Below the pieces are notes generated by a model that was not told the DNA's origin, did no database searches, and worked only from the letters and a program-made list of their open reading frames with translations. This document shows positions 29,800 through 38,603 of a DNA stretch of 64,000 bases, one piece after another. This stretch comes from Yamadazyma tenuis (taxonomy: Eukaryota; Ascomycota; Pichiomycetes; Serinales; Debaryomycetaceae), in NCBI RefSeq assembly GCF_029203305.1, contig NC_089467.1, forward strand, positions 186,001-250,000. The letters are read 5' to 3'. Position 1 is the stretch's first letter. Every line of letters starts with the position of its first letter. Made by a program: the position numbers and the translations under genes.

Positions 29800-30927
29800 T
29801 TATACATTGACCTCTTGGTCGAATGTCTTGTACTTTCTTTCGATTTCATGCAACTTCTTCAAATCTTCCTCTTCTAACCACCTCCAGGTTTCGAAATTCC
29901 AATTCAAGTCATCTCTATCACCTAATTGGTAGTTAGTTTCAAGGCCCCCTGATTTCATTGGTTGCAAATATATAACTCTTTTGATTCGTGAATGAACCAA
30001 GCCCATTGAGCACATCACACAAGGTTCATGGGTAGTATACACAACCAAGCCATTCAATAGATAACCCGAGTCAAACTCAACTGAGTGTGCACTTTTCTGA
30101 AGTCTACTTTTCTTTTCATTTTGTGCTACCTGCTCGATAGCCAACATTACGCTATGATGCAATGGATGTGCAAGTCGGCAGTCGAAGCTGGTAGATACGA
30201 TCTCTTCATTGTTAGGATTAACCACAATTGTAGCGACTGGAAGGGTGGGTTTTTTGGATTCGATTTCTTCTGTGGCCGTTTCAAGGACATCTAATAATTT
30301 TCTAATCATTTGTTTCTCTTTCACTATATCGAACTTCACTTCTTTGAGAAATTGGGCATTAGGATCTCCTCTCCAGGACATTGGCCAAAACTTTTCCGAC
30401 CATTCTAAGGATATCTCTCGAGTGGTTGGGATATTAGAAGGAATTTTGACTTCGTTGATTTGATCAGATGTCATTTCACTAATCTCAGGGTCAGAGTACT
30501 CATGAATGAGTTCAAGAATTTGATCTTTCGTGGTGAATAGAGAAGATGAACATAGTATCCCATCTAAGCGGAAGTCTTTCCCCGTTCCAATTTTCTTTAA
30601 TCGTTTAATATGCGTGAATGTTTGGGGTTCGTATGGGGTAATGCACTCTCTGATGAACTTGACAAAAGCTTTTGTTTGTTGAGGTTTTAGCCGACAGCAC
30701 CAAACGCTTGTAAGTCTTGGAATATTGGCATCGACGTTATTTATCTTGGAATACTTGATTTGTTTAAGTTTCCCGTATATCACAGCTTTTTCAAAGTCAA
30801 TATGGGGGTGGTCAACATCTTTTATTTTAGCCATCTTTTGGGAATTTTCTATTATACGAAATGATTCTCTGAAACTTGATCGAAGCAGGCTTGGGACTAA
30901 AGACTCGAAGAACTTCTTATATAGCAT
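29800..30927 (-). CDS. TAD3: TAD3, non-catalytic subunit of the tRNA A34 deaminase
   Basis: Tad2-Tad3 converts A34 to inosine in tRNA anticodons. The C-terminal deaminase domain has the zinc ligands H258 (in HPLHHSV) and C303/C306 (EPCVMCSM). The catalytic HAE glutamate is replaced by valine (HSV, V260), which is the hallmark of Tad3 and explains why it needs Tad2. The N-terminal half (VWCCRLKPQQTKAFVKFIRE, EKFWPMSWRGDPNA) matches yeast Tad3. The frame gives 375 residues from ATG 30927. Yeast Tad3 starts nearer to the internal ATG at 30834 (MAKIKDVDHPHIDF), so the first 31 residues may be untranslated. It is divergent from EST2. Confidence 0.92.
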   Translation of the reverse strand: MLYKKFFESLVPSLLRSSFRESFRIIENSQKMAKIKDVDHPHIDFEKAVIYGKLKQIKYSKINNVDANIPRLTSVWCCRLKPQQTKAFVKFIRECITPYEPQTFTHIKRLKKIGTGKDFRLDGILCSSSLFTTKDQILELIHEYSDPEISEMTSDQINEVKIPSNIPTTREISLEWSEKFWPMSWRGDPNAQFLKEVKFDIVKEKQMIRKLLDVLETATEEIESKKPTLPVATIVVNPNNEEIVSTSFDCRLAHPLHHSVMLAIEQVAQNEKKSRLQKSAHSVEFDSGYLLNGLVVYTTHEPCVMCSMGLVHSRIKRVIYLQPMKSGGLETNYQLGDRDDLNWNFETWRWLEEEDLKKLHEIERKYKTFDQEVNV

Positions 30928-31075
30928 TAAATCCTTTCAATTTTGATCCGTATAAACTATATTATTGCTAAAACGGATTTTCTGAAAGTTGGTGGGTGCT
31001 TCAATGCATTTGAATATATTCGACTGCGAAAGCCCGGGGTAAAGAAAAAATACCACAAAATACACGCTCCATTAT

Positions 31076-33748
31076 ATGAAGCAACATTTCCGATTGATTG
31101 ACTATTTCTCAGAAGTGGCAGGTATCTCGCGAGATGATATTATCACTAAATTAGAAAAGCATATTACTATTCAAGCGGAGGTCGTGAAAGTGCTCCAAAA
31201 CACAATTGTGGTTCCAGAGAAGGATGATCTCGATCTTTCACACCATATAAAAGGAATCTCCGGGAGTGATTCTTATATTGAGTTTATTGATACAGTGATA
31301 ATATATGTTTCAAGCAAGAAGATCAAAAATTGCATATGCGACGGGTATGAGGATCCTGCTAAGAAATTGTCATACTCAGCTGACTATTTCAACCCATATG
31401 GAAGTTTCAAGGTGAACGTCTTGAAGAATAAACTTTGGCAATGCATCTACAATATTGTTGGCAAAGATAAATTCTTGGTACTTCTATTGGGAACAAGAGT
31501 GTACATTCGAGGAGGGAATGGAACTTATATTCAGTTGTGTGGGAACGAGATTCCCTATTCCTTCAAAAATTTCGACTCCAGTTTGTCCCAATTCGTACCC
31601 AACTTCGACATACTACCCGAATCCGTTCAAGAATTAATGATAGAAATCTTAGGGGATGAGGGTATGGTAGTATCAAATCTTCCCAAAAAGTATAATGGTT
31701 TCCAAGATGTATGCTATAAGGTCTACTCAAACCATGAAAAATGCAACTATGGTCAAATTCTCAGTAATTTAAAGTCTAAGATTGATAACTCCATGTTGGA
31801 CCCAACCACAGTCATCAAAAGCGATGTTGGTATTGTGGTGAAGTTTACTCTTATAATAATGGGCAAAATTTTTGGGGGTTTTGTATGGGGTAATAAGAGA
31901 AATAAATCGGTTATCTCTAAAATGACCATCAATTACGTTAAGTATGGTGTACGAGCCATTCCAAGTGACATAAATCTCCGCTCACTTAAGTCATTCTCAC
32001 TCAAGGCTGTTGAATGGGTTGGTACCCAACTGCGTATAGCCAATGTCCAGGACCTAAATATGAGACTGTCGTTGATAATAAAATTCATTAGTTGGTATTT
32101 ATGTACGTTTCTTAAGAGACTTGTATGTAAATTCTGGAAAAGGATTCCTAGAAATGCCCCAGGAGGGAAGTTTTACATGGAATATTATCCAATTGAACAA
32201 TGGTCCATAAGATCCAAAAGATGGTTGAAAGAATACACCGATCTGTTTTTATATCCACTGAATGGAGAGTTGACTAAACTGAGCGATTGTGAGAACAACT
32301 TCGTTGGTTCTACGAAATTAATACCTAAAGCTGAAGGATTTAGATTACTTTGTATACCACTTAGGTCTCGTCCTTTAGCCATGAATCAACAAGAAGAAGA
32401 GATTAGATACAATGTTCATCTCAGAAACTTTGTTAAACCATTGCAATATCTAATTATGACAAAGGATCGAGAGCTTTCTAAATCGAGAACATTTTCCCAC
32501 CCGAGGTCTTTCTCGATCCAAGATGTTGCCAAACATATTAAAAACTTCAAAGGGCAGCTAAGTAAGTGTGGAAGAATGGATAAATTTTACATCTTGAAGT
32601 TTGATATGAAGCATTGTTATGATAATATGGATCAGGATCGTATGTTATCTTGCATTGAAAAGCTTTTTGAAAATGACGAGGATAATAAGACGTACTTTGT
32701 AAGGAGATACAGAGAGAGATTTATGTATTCCGATGAAAGGGATAAGAGCAAGTTCATTGTGAACGATCTTGAAAATTTAGATCTATTCAATGTTGATAAA
32801 TGGGACGAAGACACCAAAATACAATTGGGAAATGATAACAAGGCTTTGGTAGATAAGTGTGTGACAGCAAAGTTCAAGAAAAAGGAAGTCATAGATGCCG
32901 TTGATGACTACATTAGAAATTCCGCCATAATCGTTGGAAATTCTTCACTAAAGCTATACAAGAGGCGAAAAGGTGTGTTCCAAGGATTTCCTCTTCTGGC
33001 AACCCTTTGCAACATTTTCTATAATCAGCTAATAGATGAGGAGTTGAATTTTACCTTCCAAGAAGCCAATCAAATTTCAACTTTGATTCGTTTAGTAGAT
33101 GATTTTCTTTTCATATCCACTAGCCAAGAGAATTGTCAAAAGGTGTACTCCAAAGTTTCCAGTGACGAATTCAAGGCTATCGGAGCGATTCTAAGTGAGA
33201 AAAAAACTAGCTGGATTGAAGGTGGTCTTTCATTACGGATAAACGTACCTGGACAGGACGATGAAATAAAAGATGAAGAATCCCAATTATCGTTTGTTGG
33301 GCTCAGTATAGATCGAGCTACTTTGGCTACTAAACCGTTAGATATTTCTGATCCTACAAGGTTGGTATTGGAAAGGTGCAATAATTTTAAAGAACTTTAT
33401 TCTTTCCTACTTTGGTGGTACAAAGCTCAGTTGAAACCGAACTTGATAAGTTTGGAATACGCTCCTTTTGAACAACAACATGGGAATCTTAAAGGGGTTT
33501 GGAGAGCTTTGATAGACTCATTTACATCCTTAACTGACCATTTCATCAAAAATGGCCACTCTGTTTCAATCCACAACCACTCATTGTTCATCCTCGGAAT
33601 TCTTGAAGCAACTTTGAACAAATGGAACTACACGAATAAGCAAAAATATAACACTCAGATTTGCAACAGTTTAACTAAACTTCTCACAGATCAAGCCACA
33701 ATAGATAAACATATAGAACAAGTCTGTTATATATTACATTACTTATAG
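31076..33748 (+). CDS. EST2: EST2, telomerase reverse transcriptase
   Basis: This is the catalytic subunit of telomerase, 890 residues. The N-terminal third is the divergent TEN/RNA-binding part; the TRBD region includes GKFYMEYYPIEQWSIRSKRW. RT motifs: motif 1 IPKAEGFRLLCIPLRSR, motif A KFDMKHCYDNM with D510, motif B' KGVFQGFPL followed by a CTG codon and ATLCN, and motif C IRLVDDFLFIS with D675/D676. The three catalytic aspartates are intact. Codon 641 is CTG exactly where TERT proteins have the conserved LS of QGSxLS, so it reads as serine in the CUG-Ser code. The gene sits between TAD3 and BUD6, as in S. cerevisiae. Confidence 0.95.
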   Translation: MKQHFRLIDYFSEVAGISRDDIITKLEKHITIQAEVVKVLQNTIVVPEKDDLDLSHHIKGISGSDSYIEFIDTVIIYVSSKKIKNCICDGYEDPAKKLSYSADYFNPYGSFKVNVLKNKLWQCIYNIVGKDKFLVLLLGTRVYIRGGNGTYIQLCGNEIPYSFKNFDSSLSQFVPNFDILPESVQELMIEILGDEGMVVSNLPKKYNGFQDVCYKVYSNHEKCNYGQILSNLKSKIDNSMLDPTTVIKSDVGIVVKFTLIIMGKIFGGFVWGNKRNKSVISKMTINYVKYGVRAIPSDINLRSLKSFSLKAVEWVGTQLRIANVQDLNMRLSLIIKFISWYLCTFLKRLVCKFWKRIPRNAPGGKFYMEYYPIEQWSIRSKRWLKEYTDLFLYPLNGELTKLSDCENNFVGSTKLIPKAEGFRLLCIPLRSRPLAMNQQEEEIRYNVHLRNFVKPLQYLIMTKDRELSKSRTFSHPRSFSIQDVAKHIKNFKGQLSKCGRMDKFYILKFDMKHCYDNMDQDRMLSCIEKLFENDEDNKTYFVRRYRERFMYSDERDKSKFIVNDLENLDLFNVDKWDEDTKIQLGNDNKALVDKCVTAKFKKKEVIDAVDDYIRNSAIIVGNSSLKLYKRRKGVFQGFPLLATLCNIFYNQLIDEELNFTFQEANQISTLIRLVDDFLFISTSQENCQKVYSKVSSDEFKAIGAILSEKKTSWIEGGLSLRINVPGQDDEIKDEESQLSFVGLSIDRATLATKPLDISDPTRLVLERCNNFKELYSFLLWWYKAQLKPNLISLEYAPFEQQHGNLKGVWRALIDSFTSLTDHFIKNGHSVSIHNHSLFILGILEATLNKWNYTNKQKYNTQICNSLTKLLTDQATIDKHIEQVCYILHYL

Positions 33749-33813
33749 GATATACATTTGAATGGTGACGTAATAGTAGTACAGGGTATGAAACAACATA
33801 TATATGTTCAAAG

Positions 33814-36123
33814 TTAGATGATACCACCCATAGAGCTTTTAAGGTTTTCTGAATCCTTGAGCTGTCTTTGCCTTTCAATTTCATCAATTCCTCCAGACTT
33901 TCTCAACTTAGAATCATCAATAAAACTGCCTAGTTCCTCTTGAAACTCTGTCAAATCCATCATTTGCTTGTTCTTTTGCCTAAGTTTTTCAGCTTTATTG
34001 ATTGCATCAACTCTGCTTTCATGATCTGGTTTTAAAGCAGCCACTTCACTCAAAACAGCATCTTTGATACTATGAAGATTCTCACCTGGTTCAGGGATTG
34101 GTAAGTTAGCAACCACTTTATTTCTTCTATAGCTGCTCTGTTTGCTCTGCTCCAATGAACATTGTTCTACAAGATCAAATGTTTCCTGAATCTTGGCAAG
34201 ATCTTCTTCTAAATCTTTAGTCAAATCATCTTGAAGGTTGAAGAATTGTTGCTCTTCGCAGACTCTGTCGAGTTCCGCTTCCCAAATCTTTTTCCATACT
34301 GTCTTCTCCTTGTTGATGAAACTAGACATGTCCTTTAGTGAGTCGCCAGCAGCCACAATCTCCTTCATTGTGGCCTTCAACTGCTGTGCGCCCACTCTGA
34401 CCCCACGTTGAGCAACATCTTTTCTGAGACCTTCCATCACATCTTGTAAATCATCAACCTTGGTCAATAGACTATCAGATTCCTCAGATAATCTTCCATG
34501 ACACTTTTCCATGTATATTCTGTTAGATGATTTTGTGGCATCGATACCACTCTCTTGAAGATGCTTGACTTTAGAATCAATATTTTTGACAAATGTCAGA
34601 ACAACACTCTTATTAGCCCCTTGAAGCTGCCTGATCACCTTCAACTCATTCTCTATAGAGCTGACTTCCTTGATCAATTCAGAAGGGATTTCTGTGTTCT
34701 TAGTAGCTAAACCATTGCGTGATATATTACTGACGGACAGGTCTTGGTCATTTTTTAGTGAAGCAGAAGGAATAGGTGTAGGTTGTTGAGCAGAAATCAT
34801 AGGGATCTCGATCGATTTCATCGAGCTCTTTATAGTTGCTTCTATTAAACCACCGAACGAATCAAACTTACTCTTAAGTTCCAGCACTGTCTGTTCGAGC
34901 TCTTTGAATGACTGATTATTATGCGTGCTATCATCTAAAGTTAAAGATCCAGTATCGTCAGCAGCTGCATCGGAATCCTTCCCATTAGAATAGGTCTTGG
35001 ATTCGTTTAAACAAAGTAAAGTCCCTGTTTTGATATCACTCAAATATTGATCTTCTAATTCGTAAGAGACATTGGTCTTGGGATCCACAATGTAAATTTC
35101 AGGGAAATCTGAAGCTCCTGGTGAATATGCAAATTTTTCAACGAAAAGAAGTCTTAAAGAAGCAAAGCTGACTGGCATCTTTATTGGAGCTTTCTTGGTT
35201 TGGTCCTCGATCTTTAAGAAAATATACGTATCCTCTTTTTGAAACTCGTCTATAACTTCTGTCTTGCTTGAAGAGACCCTATCGCGCATAGAATCTCTAA
35301 TGGATTGTATCAGCACAGAACGGTTATCTCCAGGTGTGACCTTTGGTAGTGCATTAGTAGGATTTATGTTCGCTAGCTTTGCGTACTGATAGGCACTAAA
35401 TCTTTTTGAAGCCCTTCTCTGAAGGAAACTTTCATTCTGAAGTTGGCTAAGGGCATCTCTTTCAGTCTTGGCTTCTTTCGATACTTTCTTCTCCGGTTTT
35501 TCTCTAGAAGGCTTGGGAATAGAATTAGCAATAGGATCAGCCAAAGGAGGAGGTTGAGAAGGGGGAATGCTCTGAGTTTGAGGCCTACTTTGTGGAATTG
35601 ATTGAGGTGAGGAGTCTTCTGACATGGATTCTAGGGACTTCTGTCTCCTTTTTATCACTTTAATCTGTTCTTTCTGGTCCTGAGGTGGGCTGTTAGAATT
35701 AGATCTATCTCTATCCTGAGCAATTAACTTTGCTTTATTTTGCTTTGACTTTAAGTTCTGAAGCAAAGAAACAATGATATTTTTGATATTAGGCAAGAAT
35801 CTGTTTAAATTCTCCTGGCTAGGAGCTTCACTCAAAGCACTTTCTAAAATAACCCTCAATGCTTGAGGTACATCACCAATATCACTTATATCAACACCCG
35901 CATGATTAAAAGCTCTACTGGCAGCCCTGAAATCGTTACCCAACTTAACATAAGCATCAGAAACAAATTTATCGTCAACCTCTTTCTTAGCCCATTGAGT
36001 TAAACTTTCTAATAAGTGTTTAGTGGACACCAATAATCTTGTTACACTTGATTCAATGGAGTTTGTAGAATGCCTCTTGCTCGAATGTTTCGATCCTTGT
36101 GAAACAGCAGGTGAATTGCTCAT
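33814..36123 (-). CDS. BUD6: BUD6, actin-nucleation-promoting polarity factor (Aip3 family)
   Basis: Bud6 binds actin monomers and formins and helps to place cables at bud sites. ATG 36123 is taken; the frame upstream begins with TTG. The protein has 769 residues. The N-terminus (SSVTRLLVSTKHLLESLTQWA, then FVSDAYVKLGNDFRAASRAFNHAGVD) is the conserved polarity/localisation domain. A Ser/Pro/Gln-rich linker follows (about 150-230). The C-terminal AIP3 domain starts near IFLKIEDQTKKAPIKMPVSFASL and continues as long coiled coil to a basic KSGGIDEIERQRQL tail. It is convergent with EST2 with 65 bp between the stops. SCB/MCB boxes are in its promoter. Confidence 0.92.
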   Translation of the reverse strand: MSNSPAVSQGSKHSSKRHSTNSIESSVTRLLVSTKHLLESLTQWAKKEVDDKFVSDAYVKLGNDFRAASRAFNHAGVDISDIGDVPQALRVILESALSEAPSQENLNRFLPNIKNIIVSLLQNLKSKQNKAKLIAQDRDRSNSNSPPQDQKEQIKVIKRRQKSLESMSEDSSPQSIPQSRPQTQSIPPSQPPPLADPIANSIPKPSREKPEKKVSKEAKTERDALSQLQNESFLQRRASKRFSAYQYAKLANINPTNALPKVTPGDNRSVLIQSIRDSMRDRVSSSKTEVIDEFQKEDTYIFLKIEDQTKKAPIKMPVSFASLRLLFVEKFAYSPGASDFPEIYIVDPKTNVSYELEDQYLSDIKTGTLLCLNESKTYSNGKDSDAAADDTGSLTLDDSTHNNQSFKELEQTVLELKSKFDSFGGLIEATIKSSMKSIEIPMISAQQPTPIPSASLKNDQDLSVSNISRNGLATKNTEIPSELIKEVSSIENELKVIRQLQGANKSVVLTFVKNIDSKVKHLQESGIDATKSSNRIYMEKCHGRLSEESDSLLTKVDDLQDVMEGLRKDVAQRGVRVGAQQLKATMKEIVAAGDSLKDMSSFINKEKTVWKKIWEAELDRVCEEQQFFNLQDDLTKDLEEDLAKIQETFDLVEQCSLEQSKQSSYRRNKVVANLPIPEPGENLHSIKDAVLSEVAALKPDHESRVDAINKAEKLRQKNKQMMDLTEFQEELGSFIDDSKLRKSGGIDEIERQRQLKDSENLKSSMGGII

Positions 36124-36245
36124 TATTTTCAAGGACGCTCAATGTACAACTATGATATGCTGCTTTAATTTGTACAAATATCTGCTGTGTTCTCAAACAC
36201 CCACAATATTTTGATCTCAGAAAATTACAAGTAACAGTTTTTTTC

Positions 36246-36260
36246 TCGCGTTTTTTCGTG
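36246..36260. promoter_or_regulatory. Overlapping MCB-like and SCB-like boxes upstream of BUD6
   Basis: Read on the BUD6 strand the sequence is CACGAAAAAACGCGA: an SCB core (CACGAAA) joined to an MCB-like ACGCGA. It lies about 125-140 bp upstream of the BUD6 ATG. Such boxes bind SBF/MBF and drive G1/S expression, which suits a bud-emergence gene. Regulation is inferred. Confidence 0.55.
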
Positions 36261-36297
36261 AGTGGAGCTGCAAAATCTATATTAACTACACAACAGA

Positions 36298-38247
36298 TTA
36301 GCACTCGGAACCGTGAAGCTGAACCAATCTTTCCTTTATCTCGGGTTTGACCTCCCAATTAGATGTACTTTTATTGTAGTTTGCCAATTCTTGGATCGTG
36401 TGCTTTAAAGTGGCTTTGGTGAAGCTACCAAACTCTTCCTTACTCTTAGAGAGTTCAGTTAATGTTCCTATGGTGAATTTGTTATTCTCTTCCAAAAACT
36501 GCATTAGACGGAAGACGACTTTTTCATCTTTTATTGTAGATTTTTGTGGTGTGAGTACATTGGCCTTTGTAGGTGAGCTTCCTTTAGCAGGTGAAGAAAC
36601 AGAGCTGACTTGAACCAGAGTCCCTAGGCTTTGTATCTGGGCAGCAGATGACTTGATATTGAAGTAGTTGCGAGTAGGATCAATACCAAATTCGATATTA
36701 ATATGCAATCTTTCATATTTCATGCCATTGAACATAGGATTATTGTCATCATTCCATTGGCATATAGGAACCAATGGACCCATAAACTTTTTCTTTCTCT
36801 TAGCGTCATTATCAACAAAATCGTCCAAATCGTCATCGGCCTCCATTTCATCTTCATCTTCATCCTCGTCTTCATCTTCATCAATATCTTCACCTTCCCC
36901 TTCTTCTTCTCCATTCCATTCCAAATCCGAATCATAATCGTAGTCATATTTGGTGGTTGAGGTGTTGAATGGCTCAAATATAGGAAAGTTCATTCCCAAG
37001 TGTTCCTTGGAACACCAGGTCCCTATATAAGGTGGTTTTTGGTTTTCGTAGAACTGTAAGTATTTAATGCCAGGAATATTTTGAAGCATTTGGTAAATTT
37101 CGTGTTCAGTTACATCTGATGAATTAAGTGCACTAATAATATCATCGGGGGAGGTTGCCTTTTTGTAAGAGTTCGAAGTATTGTCTTTGGTTGGTGTAAA
37201 GAAAGCTGTAGCTTCTTCGAGAGGAGCCTGAGATTCAGATTTTAGAAGCTCGTCATAACGACTAATAGCTATAGTCAAAGTACTCAGGGATAATTGACGA
37301 CTTGGAGCCATCATCACAGTCTTTTTCTGGAAAAATGGTAAAAATGTTTTGTTGTAAGGAGATTCTGATATTTCTTTAGTCACTGTCTCACTCTTATCTT
37401 TCGCTATGACAGCCTTCGTTGGTGTTCTTTGGGAATTTACAGCGAAAAAGCTGGAGATCTTTCTTTGACCTTTTTCCCTTTCTTCTTCAAGCTTAAGTCT
37501 CTCTTCTTCCTTTATACGTTCTCTTTCTAATCTCTCTTCTTCTTTTCTCTTTTCTCTCTGGAGACGTTCCTCCTCCTTCTTACGCTCCCTTTCAAGACGC
37601 TCTTCTTCTTTCTTACGCTCTCTTTCTAAGCGTTCTTCTCCTTTCTTGCGCTCTCTTTCTAAGCGTTCTTCCTCTTTCTTTAGTTCTTTCTCCAACTTCT
37701 CCTCCTCTTTCCTTCTTTCCTTGGCCAACCTTTCTTGCTCTTTTTTTTCCCTTTCTTCTTCCCGCTTGCGTTCCTTTTTGAGCCTTTCCTCTTCTTTCTT
37801 ACGCTCTTTCTTAAGTTCTTTTTCTAGCCTTTCCTCCTCCTTTTTAATTTCTCTCTCTAACTTCTCTTCTTCTTTCCTTTTGAGCTTGGCCAATTTCTCT
37901 TGTTCTTTCTGCTCCAAACGCTGCAAACGAAGTTCTTCCTTTTTTTGCTTATCCTTCTGTAGCTTTTCCTCCTGTTTTTGAAGCTTGACTTCATCTGAAA
38001 GAGAATTCTCTTTGTCTTCATCGTCGCAGTTTTCAATGGCATCATCTAGGATATCGTTGTCTTCAATGATAGTCAAATCAGGACTCAAACACCTTCTCTT
38101 AGAAGGCAGAAAATCTTCTTCGAGAACAATATTCAGCGACTTTAAGTCACTCTGAACTCTTCTCTTCCCATCCATAGACGCCTGTGGTTCTTTGCTTGGG
38201 GTCATTACAGGCGAGCCAGTTTGAGCTAAAGTGCTTATTTTGAACAT
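36298..38247 (-). CDS. RLF2: RLF2/CAC1, large subunit of chromatin assembly factor 1
   Basis: CAF-1 deposits H3-H4 behind replication forks. The 649-residue protein shows the p150/Cac1 layout: an N-terminal region, a long KER domain of charged Lys/Glu/Arg repeats (about residues 86-262), a KISSFF PIP-box-like motif directly after it, and the family block PPYIGTWCSKEHLGMNFPIF. An acidic ED domain (about residues 445-480, many D/E) and a MGPLVPICQWNDDNNPMFNG segment follow, then the C-terminal winged-helix domain ending near WEVKPEIKERL. KISSFF resembles QxxΦxxFF but lacks the Gln in register. Two G1/S boxes sit within 55 bp of the ATG. Confidence 0.92.
   Translation of the reverse strand: MFKISTLAQTGSPVMTPSKEPQASMDGKRRVQSDLKSLNIVLEEDFLPSKRRCLSPDLTIIEDNDILDDAIENCDDEDKENSLSDEVKLQKQEEKLQKDKQKKEELRLQRLEQKEQEKLAKLKRKEEEKLEREIKKEEERLEKELKKERKKEEERLKKERKREEEREKKEQERLAKERRKEEEKLEKELKKEEERLERERKKGEERLERERKKEEERLERERKKEEERLQREKRKEEERLERERIKEEERLKLEEEREKGQRKISSFFAVNSQRTPTKAVIAKDKSETVTKEISESPYNKTFLPFFQKKTVMMAPSRQLSLSTLTIAISRYDELLKSESQAPLEEATAFFTPTKDNTSNSYKKATSPDDIISALNSSDVTEHEIYQMLQNIPGIKYLQFYENQKPPYIGTWCSKEHLGMNFPIFEPFNTSTTKYDYDYDSDLEWNGEEEGEGEDIDEDEDEDEDEDEMEADDDLDDFVDNDAKRKKKFMGPLVPICQWNDDNNPMFNGMKYERLHINIEFGIDPTRNYFNIKSSAAQIQSLGTLVQVSSVSSPAKGSSPTKANVLTPQKSTIKDEKVVFRLMQFLEENNKFTIGTLTELSKSKEEFGSFTKATLKHTIQELANYNKSTSNWEVKPEIKERLVQLHGSEC
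36849..36882. repeat. Trinucleotide-like (ATC/TTC) tract coding the acidic ED domain of RLF2
   Basis: The run TCATCTTCATC... encodes alternating Asp and Glu on the minus strand. It is nearly perfect at DNA level and so may vary in length between strains. Confidence 0.7.
37480..37980. repeat. Coding minisatellite in the KER domain of RLF2
   Basis: Tandem units of about 30-33 bp (core CTTTCTAAGCGTTCTTCTTCTTTC with variation) encode repeats of the type KKEEERLERER on the minus strand. Neighbouring units at 37560-37680 are the most alike, which suggests recent unit duplication. The peptide forms a very long charged helix that in CAF-1 contacts DNA. Confidence 0.75.
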
Positions 38248-38603
38248 CTGTTTTCCAAGTTACCAAAAACCGCACACGCGTTTTGTAGGCTACGCGAATT
38301 GTGGTTGCAGAAGTACGATTTGAGATTAGAACGCATCAGACTTCAGAATGTCAAGTTTAACTATCAGCTCCTTTGCGGTTTAGAATTGCAATGTGTTCAC
38401 TCTATAAGTTTCGTAAAGATAACACACACTCTTCCCTTATTTCTCCAGAAAAATAGTCGTATCGTCTCTTACTTTCTGACGAATGCACATACTTTGAGCC
38501 TTTAGTTGGCCAACCTACATTTTTTATAGTCATGCTTATATTTAAATAGGTATACAAAAATCATTAAAGCAGAAATGAAAGATCTGTCAAGTAGATAAGA
38601 TTA
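38248..38603. other. Intergenic region between RLF2 and the sulfate permease
   Basis: This 356-bp region has the RLF2 promoter at its left end and the permease 3' end at its right. Beyond the cell-cycle boxes listed separately I see only AT-rich sequence, including ATATTTAAATAGG near 38539. Confidence 0.4.
38276..38298. promoter_or_regulatory. MCB cluster upstream of RLF2/CAC1
   Basis: A perfect ACGCGT (38276-38281) and a related ACGCGAA (38292-38298) lie 29-51 bp before the RLF2 ATG. Paired MCB-type boxes are typical of S-phase genes, and CAF-1 is a replication-coupled factor. Confidence 0.6.

Noticed and set aside
37646..37981. Ser/Phe-rich frame antisense to RLF2
   Set aside because: It is the direct shadow of the KER repeat on the other strand.
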